Positions 43,466 to 52,109 of a stretch of 64,000 nucleotides of DNA are shown here, one piece after another; the stretch's first letter is position 1; every line of letters begins with the position of its first letter. Below the pieces are notes generated by a model. That model worked only from the letters and a program-made list of their open reading frames with translations. It did not search any database and was not told where the DNA came from. This DNA is from JANXXV01 sp038230275 (GTDB lineage Bacteria > Acidobacteriota > Terriglobia > Bryobacterales > Bryobacteraceae): the NCBI GenBank assembly GCA_038230275.1, contig JBBRNO010000011.1, positions 30,434 to 94,433 on the forward strand. Direction: 5' to 3'. Both the position numbers and the translations under genes were made by a program.

Positions 43466-44793
43466 AGGATTGCTCCCGCTACTGCCTTCAGCAGTTCGCT
43501 GGTTTCTTCCTTACTGGATTTCACGTTTGAGTCCTGGCGCAGGAAGTTCATCAGGCCCGCCCGCGCGTGAATCGCCGAGTCAAGCACCGGGTTCGAACCG
43601 GCCGCATAAGCGCCGAGATTGATCAGATCTTCGGCGCGGTGGTAGGCGGATAGAGCCTCGCGAATCTTTTGCGCCGCCTTGGTTTGATCGGACGGCGAGA
43701 TCTGACTGGCAAGCCGGCTGACCGAGTGCAGAATATCGATCGCCGGGTAGTGGCCGGCCGCACCAAGCTCGCGAGAGAGAATAATGTGGCCGTCCAGGAT
43801 ACCGCGGACGGCGTCACAGATGGGTTCGTTGAAATCGTCACCTTCAACGAGCACCGTAAAGAATCCGGTGATGGACCCCTGCGCGAAATTTCCCGCTCGC
43901 TCAAAGACTCTGGGTAAGAGGTTAAAAACCGACGGGGTGTAACCCTTCTGGCTGGGCGGCTCACCGGCCGCCAGGCCGATTTCGCGTTGCGCCATGGCGA
44001 GCCGGGTTACCGAATCCATGACGACCAGGACACTTTTGTGCTGATCGCGGAAATACTCGGCGATGGCCATGGCCAGGAAGCAGGCGCGGATACGCAGCGG
44101 CGCCGGACGGTCTGAGGTGGCGACGACGACCACGGATCGAGCCAGACCCTCTGGGCCAAGTTCATGTTCGATAAACGCCCGAACCTCGCGATTGCGCTCA
44201 CCTATCAGTGCGATCACGCTGACGTCGGCTGAATTGTGACGGGCCATTGCGCCGAGCAAAGTGCTCTTTCCCACGCCGCTGCCGCCGAAGATGCCGATGC
44301 GCTGCCCTTTTCCGCAGGTAAGCAAGCTGTCAATGGCCCGGATGCCGGTAATCAGGGGCTCAGTGATGTGCTCCCGCTCCATGGGGCCAGGCGGAGCCTT
44401 GAAAAGCTCATAACTCTCGTCGGTCTGGATGGGCCCTTTGCCATCGAGCGGCATACCGAATCCGTCGATGACGCGGCCGAGAAGTGCCGCACCCACGCCG
44501 ACGCGGGCCGCCTCGCTGCGGGCCACGATGGTATCTCCCAGTTGAAGCCCGTCCGTTTCTTCCAGTGGCATCGACAAGACGCGGCCGTTTCGGAAACCGA
44601 TCACTTGCGTGCGGATGAGCCGGCCGCTTCCGGTGCGAATTTCACAAAAATCGCCGATGGCGGCGGCGGGGCCCTGCGATTCGACCAGCAGGCCGACCAG
44701 TTGCGTCACCGTGCCGGACCACACAAACGGGTTTGCCGAGGCCAGCATTTCCAGGTACGGGCGGAGTTCAAACATTGGCGTCTCCAGTCTCAT
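43462..44793 (-). CDS. fliI: Flagellum-specific ATP synthase FliI
   Basis: This 443-aa export ATPase is homologous to F1-beta. Walker A is GIFGGSGVGKSTLL and Walker B lies near LVVMDSVTRLAMAQREIGLA. The family block GSITGFFTVLVEGDDFNEPI separates FliI/type III ATPases from F1. It powers export of rod, hook and filament subunits. It overlaps fliH and fliJ by ATGA at each side. Confidence 0.96.
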   Translation of the reverse strand: MRLETPMFELRPYLEMLASANPFVWSGTVTQLVGLLVESQGPAAAIGDFCEIRTGSGRLIRTQVIGFRNGRVLSMPLEETDGLQLGDTIVARSEAARVGVGAALLGRVIDGFGMPLDGKGPIQTDESYELFKAPPGPMEREHITEPLITGIRAIDSLLTCGKGQRIGIFGGSGVGKSTLLGAMARHNSADVSVIALIGERNREVRAFIEHELGPEGLARSVVVVATSDRPAPLRIRACFLAMAIAEYFRDQHKSVLVVMDSVTRLAMAQREIGLAAGEPPSQKGYTPSVFNLLPRVFERAGNFAQGSITGFFTVLVEGDDFNEPICDAVRGILDGHIILSRELGAAGHYPAIDILHSVSRLASQISPSDQTKAAQKIREALSAYHRAEDLINLGAYAAGSNPVLDSAIHARAGLMNFLRQDSNVKSSKEETSELLKAVAGAIL

Positions 44794-45434
44794 CGTCTTG
44801 CCTTCACCAGATCGAGAAATCCCCTCTCGATTTCCTTCAGCTGGGTGTCGATGGAGGCATCCAGGTTGCCGCGGGTCGTTTCGAAGACGGCCGCACCGCG
44901 CTCCAGGCTTTGGTCAATGGAGATCTCAATCCGGCGCTGCGACCCAGGGCCATTGAGTGCCTGTTCCAACGCCGGGGCATCTTCTGGATTGACGCGAATC
45001 CGGTGCAGTTCGCGAGCGTCAATTCTTTGCAGGGCGGCCTTCACTAGCCCGAGGAGCGACTCCGGGTCGACCGCGATTTCGCGGTGCAACAGCTTGCGCG
45101 CGATCGCCACCGCTAACATAACGACGTCCTCTTCGGCTTCCCGCCGGGCGCGGGACCTGGTGGCGGCCAGGTCATGAGCACCTGCGGCAAAACGCTGAAT
45201 GGCCGGTTCGATGCGGGCGTTAGCCTGTTGCTCGGCTTCGCGGCTACCCCGGACGTAGGCTTCCTTTGCGCGGGTTTCCACCATGCTTTCGAGCTCTCGA
45301 ATTCGTGCTTGCAACGATTCCGTCTGATGGGTCTGTTCCACACGGGCCGCTTGCGACCCGGGAGTGTGATGGGGCCGCCATTCCATGCCGACGGCGAGGT
45401 CGGCTGCTTTTCCGGAGACAATTCTAGACGACAT
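44790..45434 (-). CDS. fliH: Flagellar assembly protein FliH
   Basis: This 214-aa protein has an N-terminal coiled coil (LQARIRELESMVETRAKEAYV) with repeated Ala/Glu heptads and a C-terminal FliH/HrpE-like domain (AIARKLLHREIAVDPESLLGLVKAAL, IEISIDQSLERGAAVFETTRG). It is the stator-like regulator of FliI. It overlaps fliG by 11 bases and fliI by four. Confidence 0.92.
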   Translation of the reverse strand: MSSRIVSGKAADLAVGMEWRPHHTPGSQAARVEQTHQTESLQARIRELESMVETRAKEAYVRGSREAEQQANARIEPAIQRFAAGAHDLAATRSRARREAEEDVVMLAVAIARKLLHREIAVDPESLLGLVKAALQRIDARELHRIRVNPEDAPALEQALNGPGSQRRIEISIDQSLERGAAVFETTRGNLDASIDTQLKEIERGFLDLVKARR

Positions 45435-46449
45435 ACTGCTCTCCTACGGTGCCTTTCAGACTGATGGTTCCATCACTTTCGAGCTGACGCAGCACGGCGA
45501 TGATCTGCTGTTGAGCGCCTTCCACTTCCTTGATTTTGATGGGACCGAGGGCTTCCATATCTTCCTTGAGCATTTCCGAACCTCGTTGGGACATCGCGGT
45601 CATGAAATGATCGCGAAGCTGATCGCTGGTGCCCTTGAGGGCGATGGTCAGTACTTTCCGATCAATCTTGGCGAGTACCTCTTTTACGCCTGCCTGGTCT
45701 AGGAGAAGAAGATCCTCGAAGACAAACATGAGGTGCCGGATGGTTTCGACGAGAAACGAGTCGGTCTGCTCAATAGTCTCGAGAATCTCTTTGCTGCTGT
45801 TGCTATCGAGGCGATTGAACATTTCAGCCACCGCGCGAACGCCACCATAAGACTCGCGGCTGACTTCGCCGAGTGATTTCAGCTTCTGGCCGATAATGTG
45901 GGCGATCTTGGAAATGATTTCCGGGGAAATCTGATCGAGGTTCGCCATGCGGAGTGCGACGTCCGCCCGCAGTTCGGAGGGCAACGAGAAGAGCAGCCCG
46001 GCCGCCTGCGATGGATTCAAGTGGGAAAGTATAAGGGCGATAGTCTGCGGATGTTCGCTGTGAATGAACTTGGCCAGTTGCTGGGGATCGGCCTTTTGCA
46101 GTGCATCGAAATTGGCAGCCTCGGCCCCCAGTGTTTTCATCAGCCGGTCGAGCATCTTTTTGGCGTGTTCCGGGCCGTAGGCGGAAATCAGAAGTTTGCG
46201 CGCGTAGTCGAGTCCGCCTTTCAGAACATAGTCGTGCGCGAGTACCATCTGGTAGCACTCCTCGAGCACGTACTCGGCATTCTCGTTACTGACGCTTTGC
46301 AATTTGGCCACTTCCCGCCCAATTGCCTCAACCTCATCCTCCTCGAGTAGTTTGAGAACTTCGGGACCAAGTTCTTCGCCAAGAACTACGGTCAAGATCG
46401 CCGCTTTCCGAATACCGGCAATTTGCGGGACAACGTTATCCGACGCCAT
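45424..46449 (-). CDS. fliG: Flagellar motor switch protein FliG
   Basis: This 341-aa rotor protein has GIRKAAILTVVLGEELGPEVLKLL (N domain binding FliF), HPQTIALILSHLNPSQAAGLL (middle domain with EHPQ-type motif binding FliM) and a C-terminal domain with VFEDLLLLDQAGVKEVLAKIDRK, where charged residues contact the stator. Complete length. It lies 33 bases after fliF. Confidence 0.96.
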   Translation of the reverse strand: MASDNVVPQIAGIRKAAILTVVLGEELGPEVLKLLEEDEVEAIGREVAKLQSVSNENAEYVLEECYQMVLAHDYVLKGGLDYARKLLISAYGPEHAKKMLDRLMKTLGAEAANFDALQKADPQQLAKFIHSEHPQTIALILSHLNPSQAAGLLFSLPSELRADVALRMANLDQISPEIISKIAHIIGQKLKSLGEVSRESYGGVRAVAEMFNRLDSNSSKEILETIEQTDSFLVETIRHLMFVFEDLLLLDQAGVKEVLAKIDRKVLTIALKGTSDQLRDHFMTAMSQRGSEMLKEDMEALGPIKIKEVEGAQQQIIAVLRQLESDGTISLKGTVGEQYVV

Positions 46450-46482
46450 TTCGTATTCCAGGCCGGTGATGGCAGTCTAATT

Positions 46483-48177
46483 TCATTGTTCATTCAGCCA
46501 GGCGCGGATTACGTGTGCCATTGCCTGGGGATCTTTTTTCGCCTCGGCACTCAGATGCTTGGACAAAACCTCGGTTTTTTGGGTCTTCACGGTTGGAAGT
46601 TGCAATGCGTGCAGCGCGTCAATCTGCTGCTGTTCCTTGGCTCTGTCATTCTCGGCAAGCTGGGCTTCCATTTTCTCTTTCAAGTTGTCGGGCAGAGCAG
46701 CCATGCCGGCCGCAGCGCCCTCCTGGATCTCCCTTGGTCCTCCTGCTAAAACGGGTATCGCCGGACTCTTCTTGCGTCGCAGCAACATCGTCAATCCAGC
46801 CAAAATCAACAAAATCAGCACCGCGCCGCCCGCGCCCAGGTAGAGCATTCCGTTTTCCTTCCTGAGGAACTGCGGTAGCCACACCGGGTATTTCATTCCC
46901 GGCACAACCGGAGCCGGGGGCGCGATTGCAGGCGGCTCTTGATTTAGTGTCGATTCGAAAGGCAGGCTCTCAACAATCAATTGATCGCCCCGTTCCGTCT
47001 GGAGTCCAACCGCCCCTGCGACCAGATCCTTGATAATCTTGAGCTTCTCCGGCGCAGGGGGCTCAAGTATCCGCTTCGCCTTCGGGCCAATCCCTTCCCA
47101 ACGGATCGTGTTGTCCACCAAGACCGAGACCGACATTCGCTTTAGGTTGCCTTGCGGCAGGTGCAATCGCTTCACCATTCGACTGGATTGGTAACTGATA
47201 TTCTCGGTTTTCCGGGATGTGGCCGTGCCGGCCGCACCCGGGCGCGAGGTGGGACGCGGCAGATTGGATGCCGCCCCGGGAACTCCGTTGCTACTGCTGC
47301 CGCCCGCCACATCTTCCGTCTTTTGTGCGCTCAGCATCACGGATTTGTTCGGATCAAAAGTTTCTTCACTTTGCTCACCGCTAGTGAAATCGCATTCCAC
47401 CGATACCCCGCTACGGAACTTATCGGCACCTAAGAGCGGTTCAAGACTTGAATTTATCTTCGCGAGGAGATCTTTTTCTACGCGCTGACGATAATCGAGC
47501 GCGGCATCCGAGGATTCCGCGCCTTCCCCGTTCAGGCCTTTGCGGGGACGGCTGAGGAGCGTGCCTTGCATGTCGAGCAAAGACACTCCCTCGGGCGTCA
47601 GACCGTCGACGGCGCTGGCTACCAAGTATGTGATGGCCAGGACATTCTGCGGAGAAATCTTCGCCCCTGCCCGTAGCTTGATCATTACGCTCGCCTTAGC
47701 TGGTTGACGGCTCTCGACGAAAAGAGAGTTCTTGGGGAGCGTGATGTGCACTCGAGCCTGCTCCACCTCCGCCAGCGCCATCACCGATCTTTCTAATTCG
47801 CCTTCGAGCGCGCGATGATAATTGACTTGTTCGGTAAAATCGGTCACCCCGAAGTTGGTCTTATCAAACAGTTCATAACCGATTCGGCCGGTCTTCGGCA
47901 GACCTAATGCCGCCATTTGCAAACGGGTTTCCGCTACCTTCGAAGAAGGCACCAGGATGGTTGCGCCGCCATCGACGACGCGGTATTCCGCGCCTGTCTC
48001 CTTCAGCTTCGCCACTACAGCTCCAGCGTCTTCGAGGGCCACTCCGGTGTAGAGGGGCCGGAAGTCTTGTTCTTTGTTCCATTTGAGAAATCCGAACAGC
48101 ACAGCCACCACCACTACCACTCCGAGAACAAGTGAGATTTTCTGGCTATTCGTCAATCGGGAGAGGAGGGAGTTCAT
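46483..48177 (-). CDS. fliF: Flagellar MS-ring protein FliF
   Basis: This 564-aa protein has two membrane helices, one near residues 15-33 (VLGVVVVVAVLFGFLKW) and one near 445-465. Between them lie the ring-building motifs, including FLYTGV-like FRPLYTGVALEDAGAVVAKL, RVHITLPKNSLFVESRQPAKASVMI and a Ser/Ala-rich beta-collar linker. The C-terminal tail (LSAEAKKDPQAMAHVIRAWL) binds FliG. Complete length. Confidence 0.95.
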   Translation of the reverse strand: MNSLLSRLTNSQKISLVLGVVVVVAVLFGFLKWNKEQDFRPLYTGVALEDAGAVVAKLKETGAEYRVVDGGATILVPSSKVAETRLQMAALGLPKTGRIGYELFDKTNFGVTDFTEQVNYHRALEGELERSVMALAEVEQARVHITLPKNSLFVESRQPAKASVMIKLRAGAKISPQNVLAITYLVASAVDGLTPEGVSLLDMQGTLLSRPRKGLNGEGAESSDAALDYRQRVEKDLLAKINSSLEPLLGADKFRSGVSVECDFTSGEQSEETFDPNKSVMLSAQKTEDVAGGSSSNGVPGAASNLPRPTSRPGAAGTATSRKTENISYQSSRMVKRLHLPQGNLKRMSVSVLVDNTIRWEGIGPKAKRILEPPAPEKLKIIKDLVAGAVGLQTERGDQLIVESLPFESTLNQEPPAIAPPAPVVPGMKYPVWLPQFLRKENGMLYLGAGGAVLILLILAGLTMLLRRKKSPAIPVLAGGPREIQEGAAAGMAALPDNLKEKMEAQLAENDRAKEQQQIDALHALQLPTVKTQKTEVLSKHLSAEAKKDPQAMAHVIRAWLNEQ

Positions 48178-48195
48178 TTCAGTCCGCAGTTATCC

Positions 48196-48498
48196 CTACA
48201 TCTGCATGCGCATTACTTCCTGGTAGGCTTGAACGACTTTATTTCTCACTCCCTGAAAAAGCTCGAACGATAATTGCGCTTTTTGAGTGGACATTATGAC
48301 GTTATGCAACTCATCGCCTTCGCCAGCTAGGAAATTCCCTATTTTTGTGTCGGCGTCTTTTCGGAAGCCTTCGACGTTATTGAGGGCGTTTGCGAACATG
48401 GATTGAAACTCGCCTCCAGTGGTGGGTTCGATCGCTGGAGGCTTGATCGAGGGAATCGATTGAATCGGCGGCAGGGAGGGGCTAATGGGCAGCGTCAT
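48196..48498 (-). CDS. fliE: Flagellar hook-basal body protein FliE
   Basis: This 100-aa protein ends with the conserved block IMSTQKAQLSFELFQGVRNKVVQAYQEVMRMQM in which the last residues are diagnostic for FliE. It joins the MS ring to the rod. It is only three bases from flgC and 18 from fliF. Confidence 0.93.
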   Translation of the reverse strand: MTLPISPSLPPIQSIPSIKPPAIEPTTGGEFQSMFANALNNVEGFRKDADTKIGNFLAGEGDELHNVIMSTQKAQLSFELFQGVRNKVVQAYQEVMRMQM

Positions 48499-48501
48499 GG
48501 G

Positions 48502-48933
48502 TTACCTCATCAGGTCGAGCGAGCGGTGGATCATGTCTTTCACAGCGCTCATGGCGGCTACGTTGGCCTGGTAGCCTCGAGAGGCGCCCATCAGATCCAC
48601 CATGTCTTCAGCGGGATTGATTTTGGGGAATGCCACGTAGCCGTTCTTGTCGGCGTCGGGGTGGCCAGGCAGATACCGGCGATCCGGTTCCCCCGTATCC
48701 TCAATTACATCGGAGGCAGCAACTCCGTTTGCGTCCATCTGCGACTGGAAGACCGAGGAAAATGGCGACGATTGGGATTCACTGGTGAACACCACATCTT
48801 TGCGGCGATAGGGGCCGCCTTCGGGCGTTCGGGTAGTCTCGGCATTTGCCAGATTTTCGACAAGCAGTTCGGCGCGGATACGCTGCGCTCCCATTCCGGA
48901 AGCGCTAACGGAGAGTGAAGTGAACAGGCTCAT
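48502..48933 (-). CDS. flgC: Flagellar basal-body rod protein FlgC
   Basis: This 143-aa proximal rod protein has the N-terminal helix SLSVSASGMGAQRIRAELLV with ENLANAETT (equivalent of the ANANT motif) and a C-terminal EDMVDLMGASRGYQANVAA helix. Its ATG is TAATG-coupled to flgB. Confidence 0.95.
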   Translation of the reverse strand: MSLFTSLSVSASGMGAQRIRAELLVENLANAETTRTPEGGPYRRKDVVFTSESQSSPFSSVFQSQMDANGVAASDVIEDTGEPDRRYLPGHPDADKNGYVAFPKINPAEDMVDLMGASRGYQANVAAMSAVKDMIHRSLDLMR

Positions 48934-49265
48934 TATTTCCCATCCTGGATGGCGGTTCTGAGTTGGAGAATCTGTGACTTGAGCAGCGCGGAAGCCACAT
49001 TAAAGCGAATGGCATTCTCAGCGAGCAGGCGCGTCTCGCGGTCCATGTTGACGTTGTTGCCGTCGTTCTTCGTCTTCAGCCCCTGGGCGTCTACGACATT
49101 GGGTTCGGCCCCCTGCGTCAGACTGAGGTATTCGAACTGGAACTCCACGTCCTTGGTTTTGTATCCGGGCGTGTCTGCGTTGGCGATGTTGGAGGCTACC
49201 AGTTTCTGCCGGGTGCTGAGCAGATCCATGTAGCGCTGCAAATTATTTCCGATACTTTCTAGCAT
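48933..49265 (-). CDS. flgB: Flagellar basal-body rod protein FlgB
   Basis: This 110-aa rod protein contains the rod motif VASNIANADTPGYKTKDV and a C-terminal AENAIRFNVASALLKSQI helix. It is the first gene of the flgB-flgC-fliE-fliF-fliG-fliH-fliI-fliJ run. The start ATG 49265 fits family length but has no Shine-Dalgarno sequence; a sigma-54-like site lies just upstream. Confidence 0.93.
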   Translation of the reverse strand: MLESIGNNLQRYMDLLSTRQKLVASNIANADTPGYKTKDVEFQFEYLSLTQGAEPNVVDAQGLKTKNDGNNVNMDRETRLLAENAIRFNVASALLKSQILQLRTAIQDGK

Positions 49266-49280
49266 TTCGCCGATTAGAAA

Positions 49281-49297
49281 TGCAGGTGTATGGCCAA
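49281..49297 (-). promoter_or_regulatory. Sigma-54-type promoter candidate before flgB
   Basis: Read on the minus strand, TTGGCCATACACCTGCA has the GG-N10-GC layout and matches TTGGC and TGCA of the -24/-12 consensus. Predicted transcription start is near 49270, leaving only about five bases before ATG 49265, which weakens the call unless the message is nearly leaderless. Confidence 0.3.
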
Positions 49298-49355
49298 GGG
49301 CGGCTCGCTGACGGGCTATTGTTCTTTGGGCGTGGCGATTGTGTCTTGACTACAA

Positions 49356-49778
49356 CTACTTGGACGGCTTTTCATACATCGCCGGATAGGCTTGTTTCAT
49401 CACTTCAGCCATTTCGAGCGCGGTTCCGATTTGAATCAAGTGTCCCGTTCCGATCCCCGGACAATACTTCGCTGTTTCATTCCAGTTCTTGCGGCTCTCC
49501 ACCAATTCCGGCCAGAACGGAAAGGCGCGGCACTGCGTGGGCTTGGACGGATGGATTCCGCAGCCGTTTCCCACCAGAAAATGGCACTGTTTTTCGCGCG
49601 GCTTCCGAAGCCGGATTAAATTCCGGGTCCGGTAGACGTATTTTGCCTCAAAAGCCGCCGGTTTCATATGCACGTAGGCCGCCGCACGAAGGACGTCGGA
49701 TTCGCTGAGATACACGAATCCCTGCTGATCGCAGCAGTTGGTGCAATTGGGCTGACAGGTGAAGCGGAGACCGTCCAT
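49356..49778 (-). CDS. YkgJ-family cysteine cluster protein
   Basis: This 140-aa protein has the Cys pattern CQPNCTNCCDQQGFVYLSE at the N-terminus, then CHFLVGNGCGIHPSKPTQCRAFPF and a final Cys in KYCPG. This is the YkgJ/CxxCxxCC family, thought to bind zinc or an iron-sulfur cluster; the reaction is unknown. It lies upstream of flgB on the same strand, separated by 90 bases that hold the candidate flagellar promoter. Confidence 0.88.
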   Translation of the reverse strand: MDGLRFTCQPNCTNCCDQQGFVYLSESDVLRAAAYVHMKPAAFEAKYVYRTRNLIRLRKPREKQCHFLVGNGCGIHPSKPTQCRAFPFWPELVESRKNWNETAKYCPGIGTGHLIQIGTALEMAEVMKQAYPAMYEKPSK

Positions 49779-49831
49779 TCCCGTTCACTTTACCTCGGTT
49801 TGGCTCGCAGTGGATATATTAGTACCGACGC

Positions 49832-51454
49832 ATGAATGTGAGTGGACGATGGACGCCTTACATCGCCGGATTCCTGGTGTGCCTTCTATTTGTGGCCCTT
49901 GGACTGCTAGTCATCCAATACCCGGGGGCGCAATACGACGAGGTGCTGTTCGTCAGCGCCATCCATGCGCCTGCTGAAATCGAGTACGTCCTCCCTACCC
50001 CGTTAGGCGGTGTGCCGGTGATGCTGATGACGTACGTGGGCACGCTGAAAGCGGCCCTATACGCGCCCATACTTTGGCTTGCAGGATCGGGCCATCTGAC
50101 GTTGCGTCTTCCGGTGTTGGCATTCGGAGCAGTGTCGATTGGCCTATTCTTCCTGGCGCTGCGGCGGGTTACCAATACGCGGGTGGCGATTCTGTCTTCG
50201 CTGCTGCTTGCCACGGACGCAATCTATTTACTGACTTGCGTTTTTGACTGGGGTCCAGTGGCGTTGCAGCATCTGCTGGTGACGGCAGCGCTGTACGCCC
50301 TGGTGCGGTTCGCGCAGGAGGATCAGGGCCGCTGGCTCTTTGCCGGGGCGCTTTTCGCCGGTCTGGCGCTATGGGACAAGGCGCTGTTCATCTGGCTGCT
50401 GGCTGGAATCTCGGCGGCGGCCGCAGTGATTTACCCACGAGAGTTGTGGCAGACGGCGCGGAACCCTCGCCTGGTGGCTGCGTGCATCGCCGGATTCGCG
50501 CTGGGCTCCGCACCGTTCCTGTTCTACAACGCTACACACGGTGGGCGCACCTTCGCGGCTAATGCACAAATGGAACCGGGAAACACCGCCGGCAAGATCC
50601 GGATGATGCGGCGAACGCTCGACGGACGCGGGCTGATGGGATATCTGGTTTTAGAAGACGCGGCCGGGCCTCCGCAGGGCCTACGGTCCTGGGAGAAGAT
50701 TCCACCCTTACTGAAGAACCGGCTGGGCGATCCACAGTGGAGCATTCAATACTACTTATTACTGGCTGCGATGCTGTCGGCTCCGATTCTTTGCTGGCGA
50801 GGCAAGAATCGGCGGCTTTGCCTGCTGCTGGTCCTGGGAGGCACTCTGGAGACCCTGCTGATGCTGGGAACGGCGGGTGCGGGCGGCTCCATTCATCACA
50901 CGGTGCTGCTATGGCCGCTGCCGCAGTTACTGCTGGGATTGGCTTTGTTCGAGATCTACGGGAAGTGGCCTGGGATCGGCGCACAAGCAGCCTCCACGGT
51001 AGTGCTGCTCTGCGTGGCATCGAACCTGCTGGTGGTAAACATGTACCTGGCTCGCTTCATCGAGAACGGTCCGGGCCTGCTGTGGACGGATGCAGTTCGC
51101 CCGCTGGTGGGTGACCTGGGGCGGCGGCAGGGACGGGTGATCTTCGCGGCGGATTGGGGCATCCTGCAACAGGTGGAATATTACGGGGCAGGCCGGATGG
51201 GTTACCACTCCGGGTCAGATGGGATTGTCCCGGCGCTGGCCGAACCTAGCGGAGCGGAACGGATGGAGCGGTTTCTGGCCACGCCGAACATCCTCTACGT
51301 GACGCATACCGAGGGGCACGAGGTGGTCGCCGGCGTTCGAGGGAAACTACTGGCATTCGCGGCGGGGCATGGTTATGTGGACAAGCTCTTGAACGTGATC
51401 CGCGACCGGCACGGAATTGCGATTTTCGAGATCCACGAGTTTAATCGGCAGTGA
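49832..51454 (+). CDS. GT39-type (PMT/ArnT-like) membrane glycosyltransferase
   Basis: This 540-aa inner-membrane protein has about 11 hydrophobic segments. The first periplasmic loop has YPGAQYDEVLFVSAI with the Asp-Glu pair of GT-C enzymes, followed by LRLPVLAFGAVSIGLFFLALRR, and it ends with a soluble C-terminal domain. It differs clearly from the GT39 gene at 16680. The acceptor is unknown. It overlaps the following small gene by GTGA. It diverges from ykgJ over a 53-base gap. Confidence 0.82.
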   Translation: MNVSGRWTPYIAGFLVCLLFVALGLLVIQYPGAQYDEVLFVSAIHAPAEIEYVLPTPLGGVPVMLMTYVGTLKAALYAPILWLAGSGHLTLRLPVLAFGAVSIGLFFLALRRVTNTRVAILSSLLLATDAIYLLTCVFDWGPVALQHLLVTAALYALVRFAQEDQGRWLFAGALFAGLALWDKALFIWLLAGISAAAAVIYPRELWQTARNPRLVAACIAGFALGSAPFLFYNATHGGRTFAANAQMEPGNTAGKIRMMRRTLDGRGLMGYLVLEDAAGPPQGLRSWEKIPPLLKNRLGDPQWSIQYYLLLAAMLSAPILCWRGKNRRLCLLLVLGGTLETLLMLGTAGAGGSIHHTVLLWPLPQLLLGLALFEIYGKWPGIGAQAASTVVLLCVASNLLVVNMYLARFIENGPGLLWTDAVRPLVGDLGRRQGRVIFAADWGILQQVEYYGAGRMGYHSGSDGIVPALAEPSGAERMERFLATPNILYVTHTEGHEVVAGVRGKLLAFAAGHGYVDKLLNVIRDRHGIAIFEIHEFNRQ

Positions 51455-51768
51455 GTTTGGGGCCCATCACGGTTGGAATCCTGGTGCAGGGGGACAATCA
51501 TTTTATTGTGCGCGGGCCGCTGCCGCAGCGGGAAACGCTGCTGGCTTTGGCGAGGCACTGGTCGGTTATTGAGATCGGGAAGTCCACGCCACCCGATTTA
51601 GCCACATGGCGCATCAGCACAAAAGAATTCCGCGAGGATTTGCAATGGGCGGCGATTGTTCCGGGACCAGGCGAAACCTCTCAGGCCGTGCTGCAATTGC
51701 TGGGCGAATTGGCCAGCCGGGGGATCGCGATTCAGGATTTTCGTCTGAATACGGGCCCGCACGTCTGA
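51451..51768 (+). CDS. Hypothetical protein coupled to the GT39-type gene
   Basis: This is a 105-aa soluble-looking protein without signal peptide or membrane helix and with no family I recognise. It has a mixed alpha/beta pattern ending ELASRGIAIQDFRLNTGPHV. GTG 51451 overlaps the GT39 stop by four bases, supporting a real, cotranslated gene. Confidence 0.65.
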   Translation: MSLGPITVGILVQGDNHFIVRGPLPQRETLLALARHWSVIEIGKSTPPDLATWRISTKEFREDLQWAAIVPGPGETSQAVLQLLGELASRGIAIQDFRLNTGPHV

Positions 51769-51774
51769 ACCGAT

Positions 51775-52073
51775 TCAAGCAACTGCGAACGGTTGTTCTA
51801 GCGAGAGGCTCCGCGGACTGAGCAGTTCCGCGCCGGGCTCGGTGATGAGGATGTCGTCTTACAACCGCACGCCAAATTCACCGGGCCAGGCAGACGGAGT
51901 TAATCTTGTTTTCGGCCAGCAGCTTTTGCGCGCGCTTGGCGTTCGGCTGGAGTGATCGGTTGCGCCTCGGATCGGCGGCTCTTCAGTTTGGCGATGGGGG
52001 AGTCAGGTGGAGCGGCGGCCAGAACAACAGGGAACAGGCCGGCTGACAGAAGGAACGACCGGCGTGTACGCAT
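51775..52073 (-). pseudogene. Internally deleted M24 metallopeptidase (Xaa-Pro dipeptidase-like)
   Basis: On the minus strand ATG 52073 opens a Tat-like leader MRTRRSFLLSAGLFPVVLAA followed by SPIAKLKSRRSEAQPITP and QKLLAENKI, the N-terminus of exported M24 peptidases. After a break the sequence gives EFGVRL, a stop and then DDILITEPGAELLSPRSLSL, the family C-terminus (normally VRLEDDILIT). The whole catalytic domain of several hundred residues is missing and the frames disagree, so this is a decayed gene. It accounts for most of the gap to 52109. Confidence 0.7.
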
Positions 52074-52109
52074 ATTCCAGTATACTGCGTGGCGTGTTAA
52101 CCACAGTCA

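Noticed and set aside
49271..49280. Sigma-28 -10-like sequence GCCGATTA before flgB
   Set aside because: It is on the plus strand, pointing away from flgB, and has no -35 partner.
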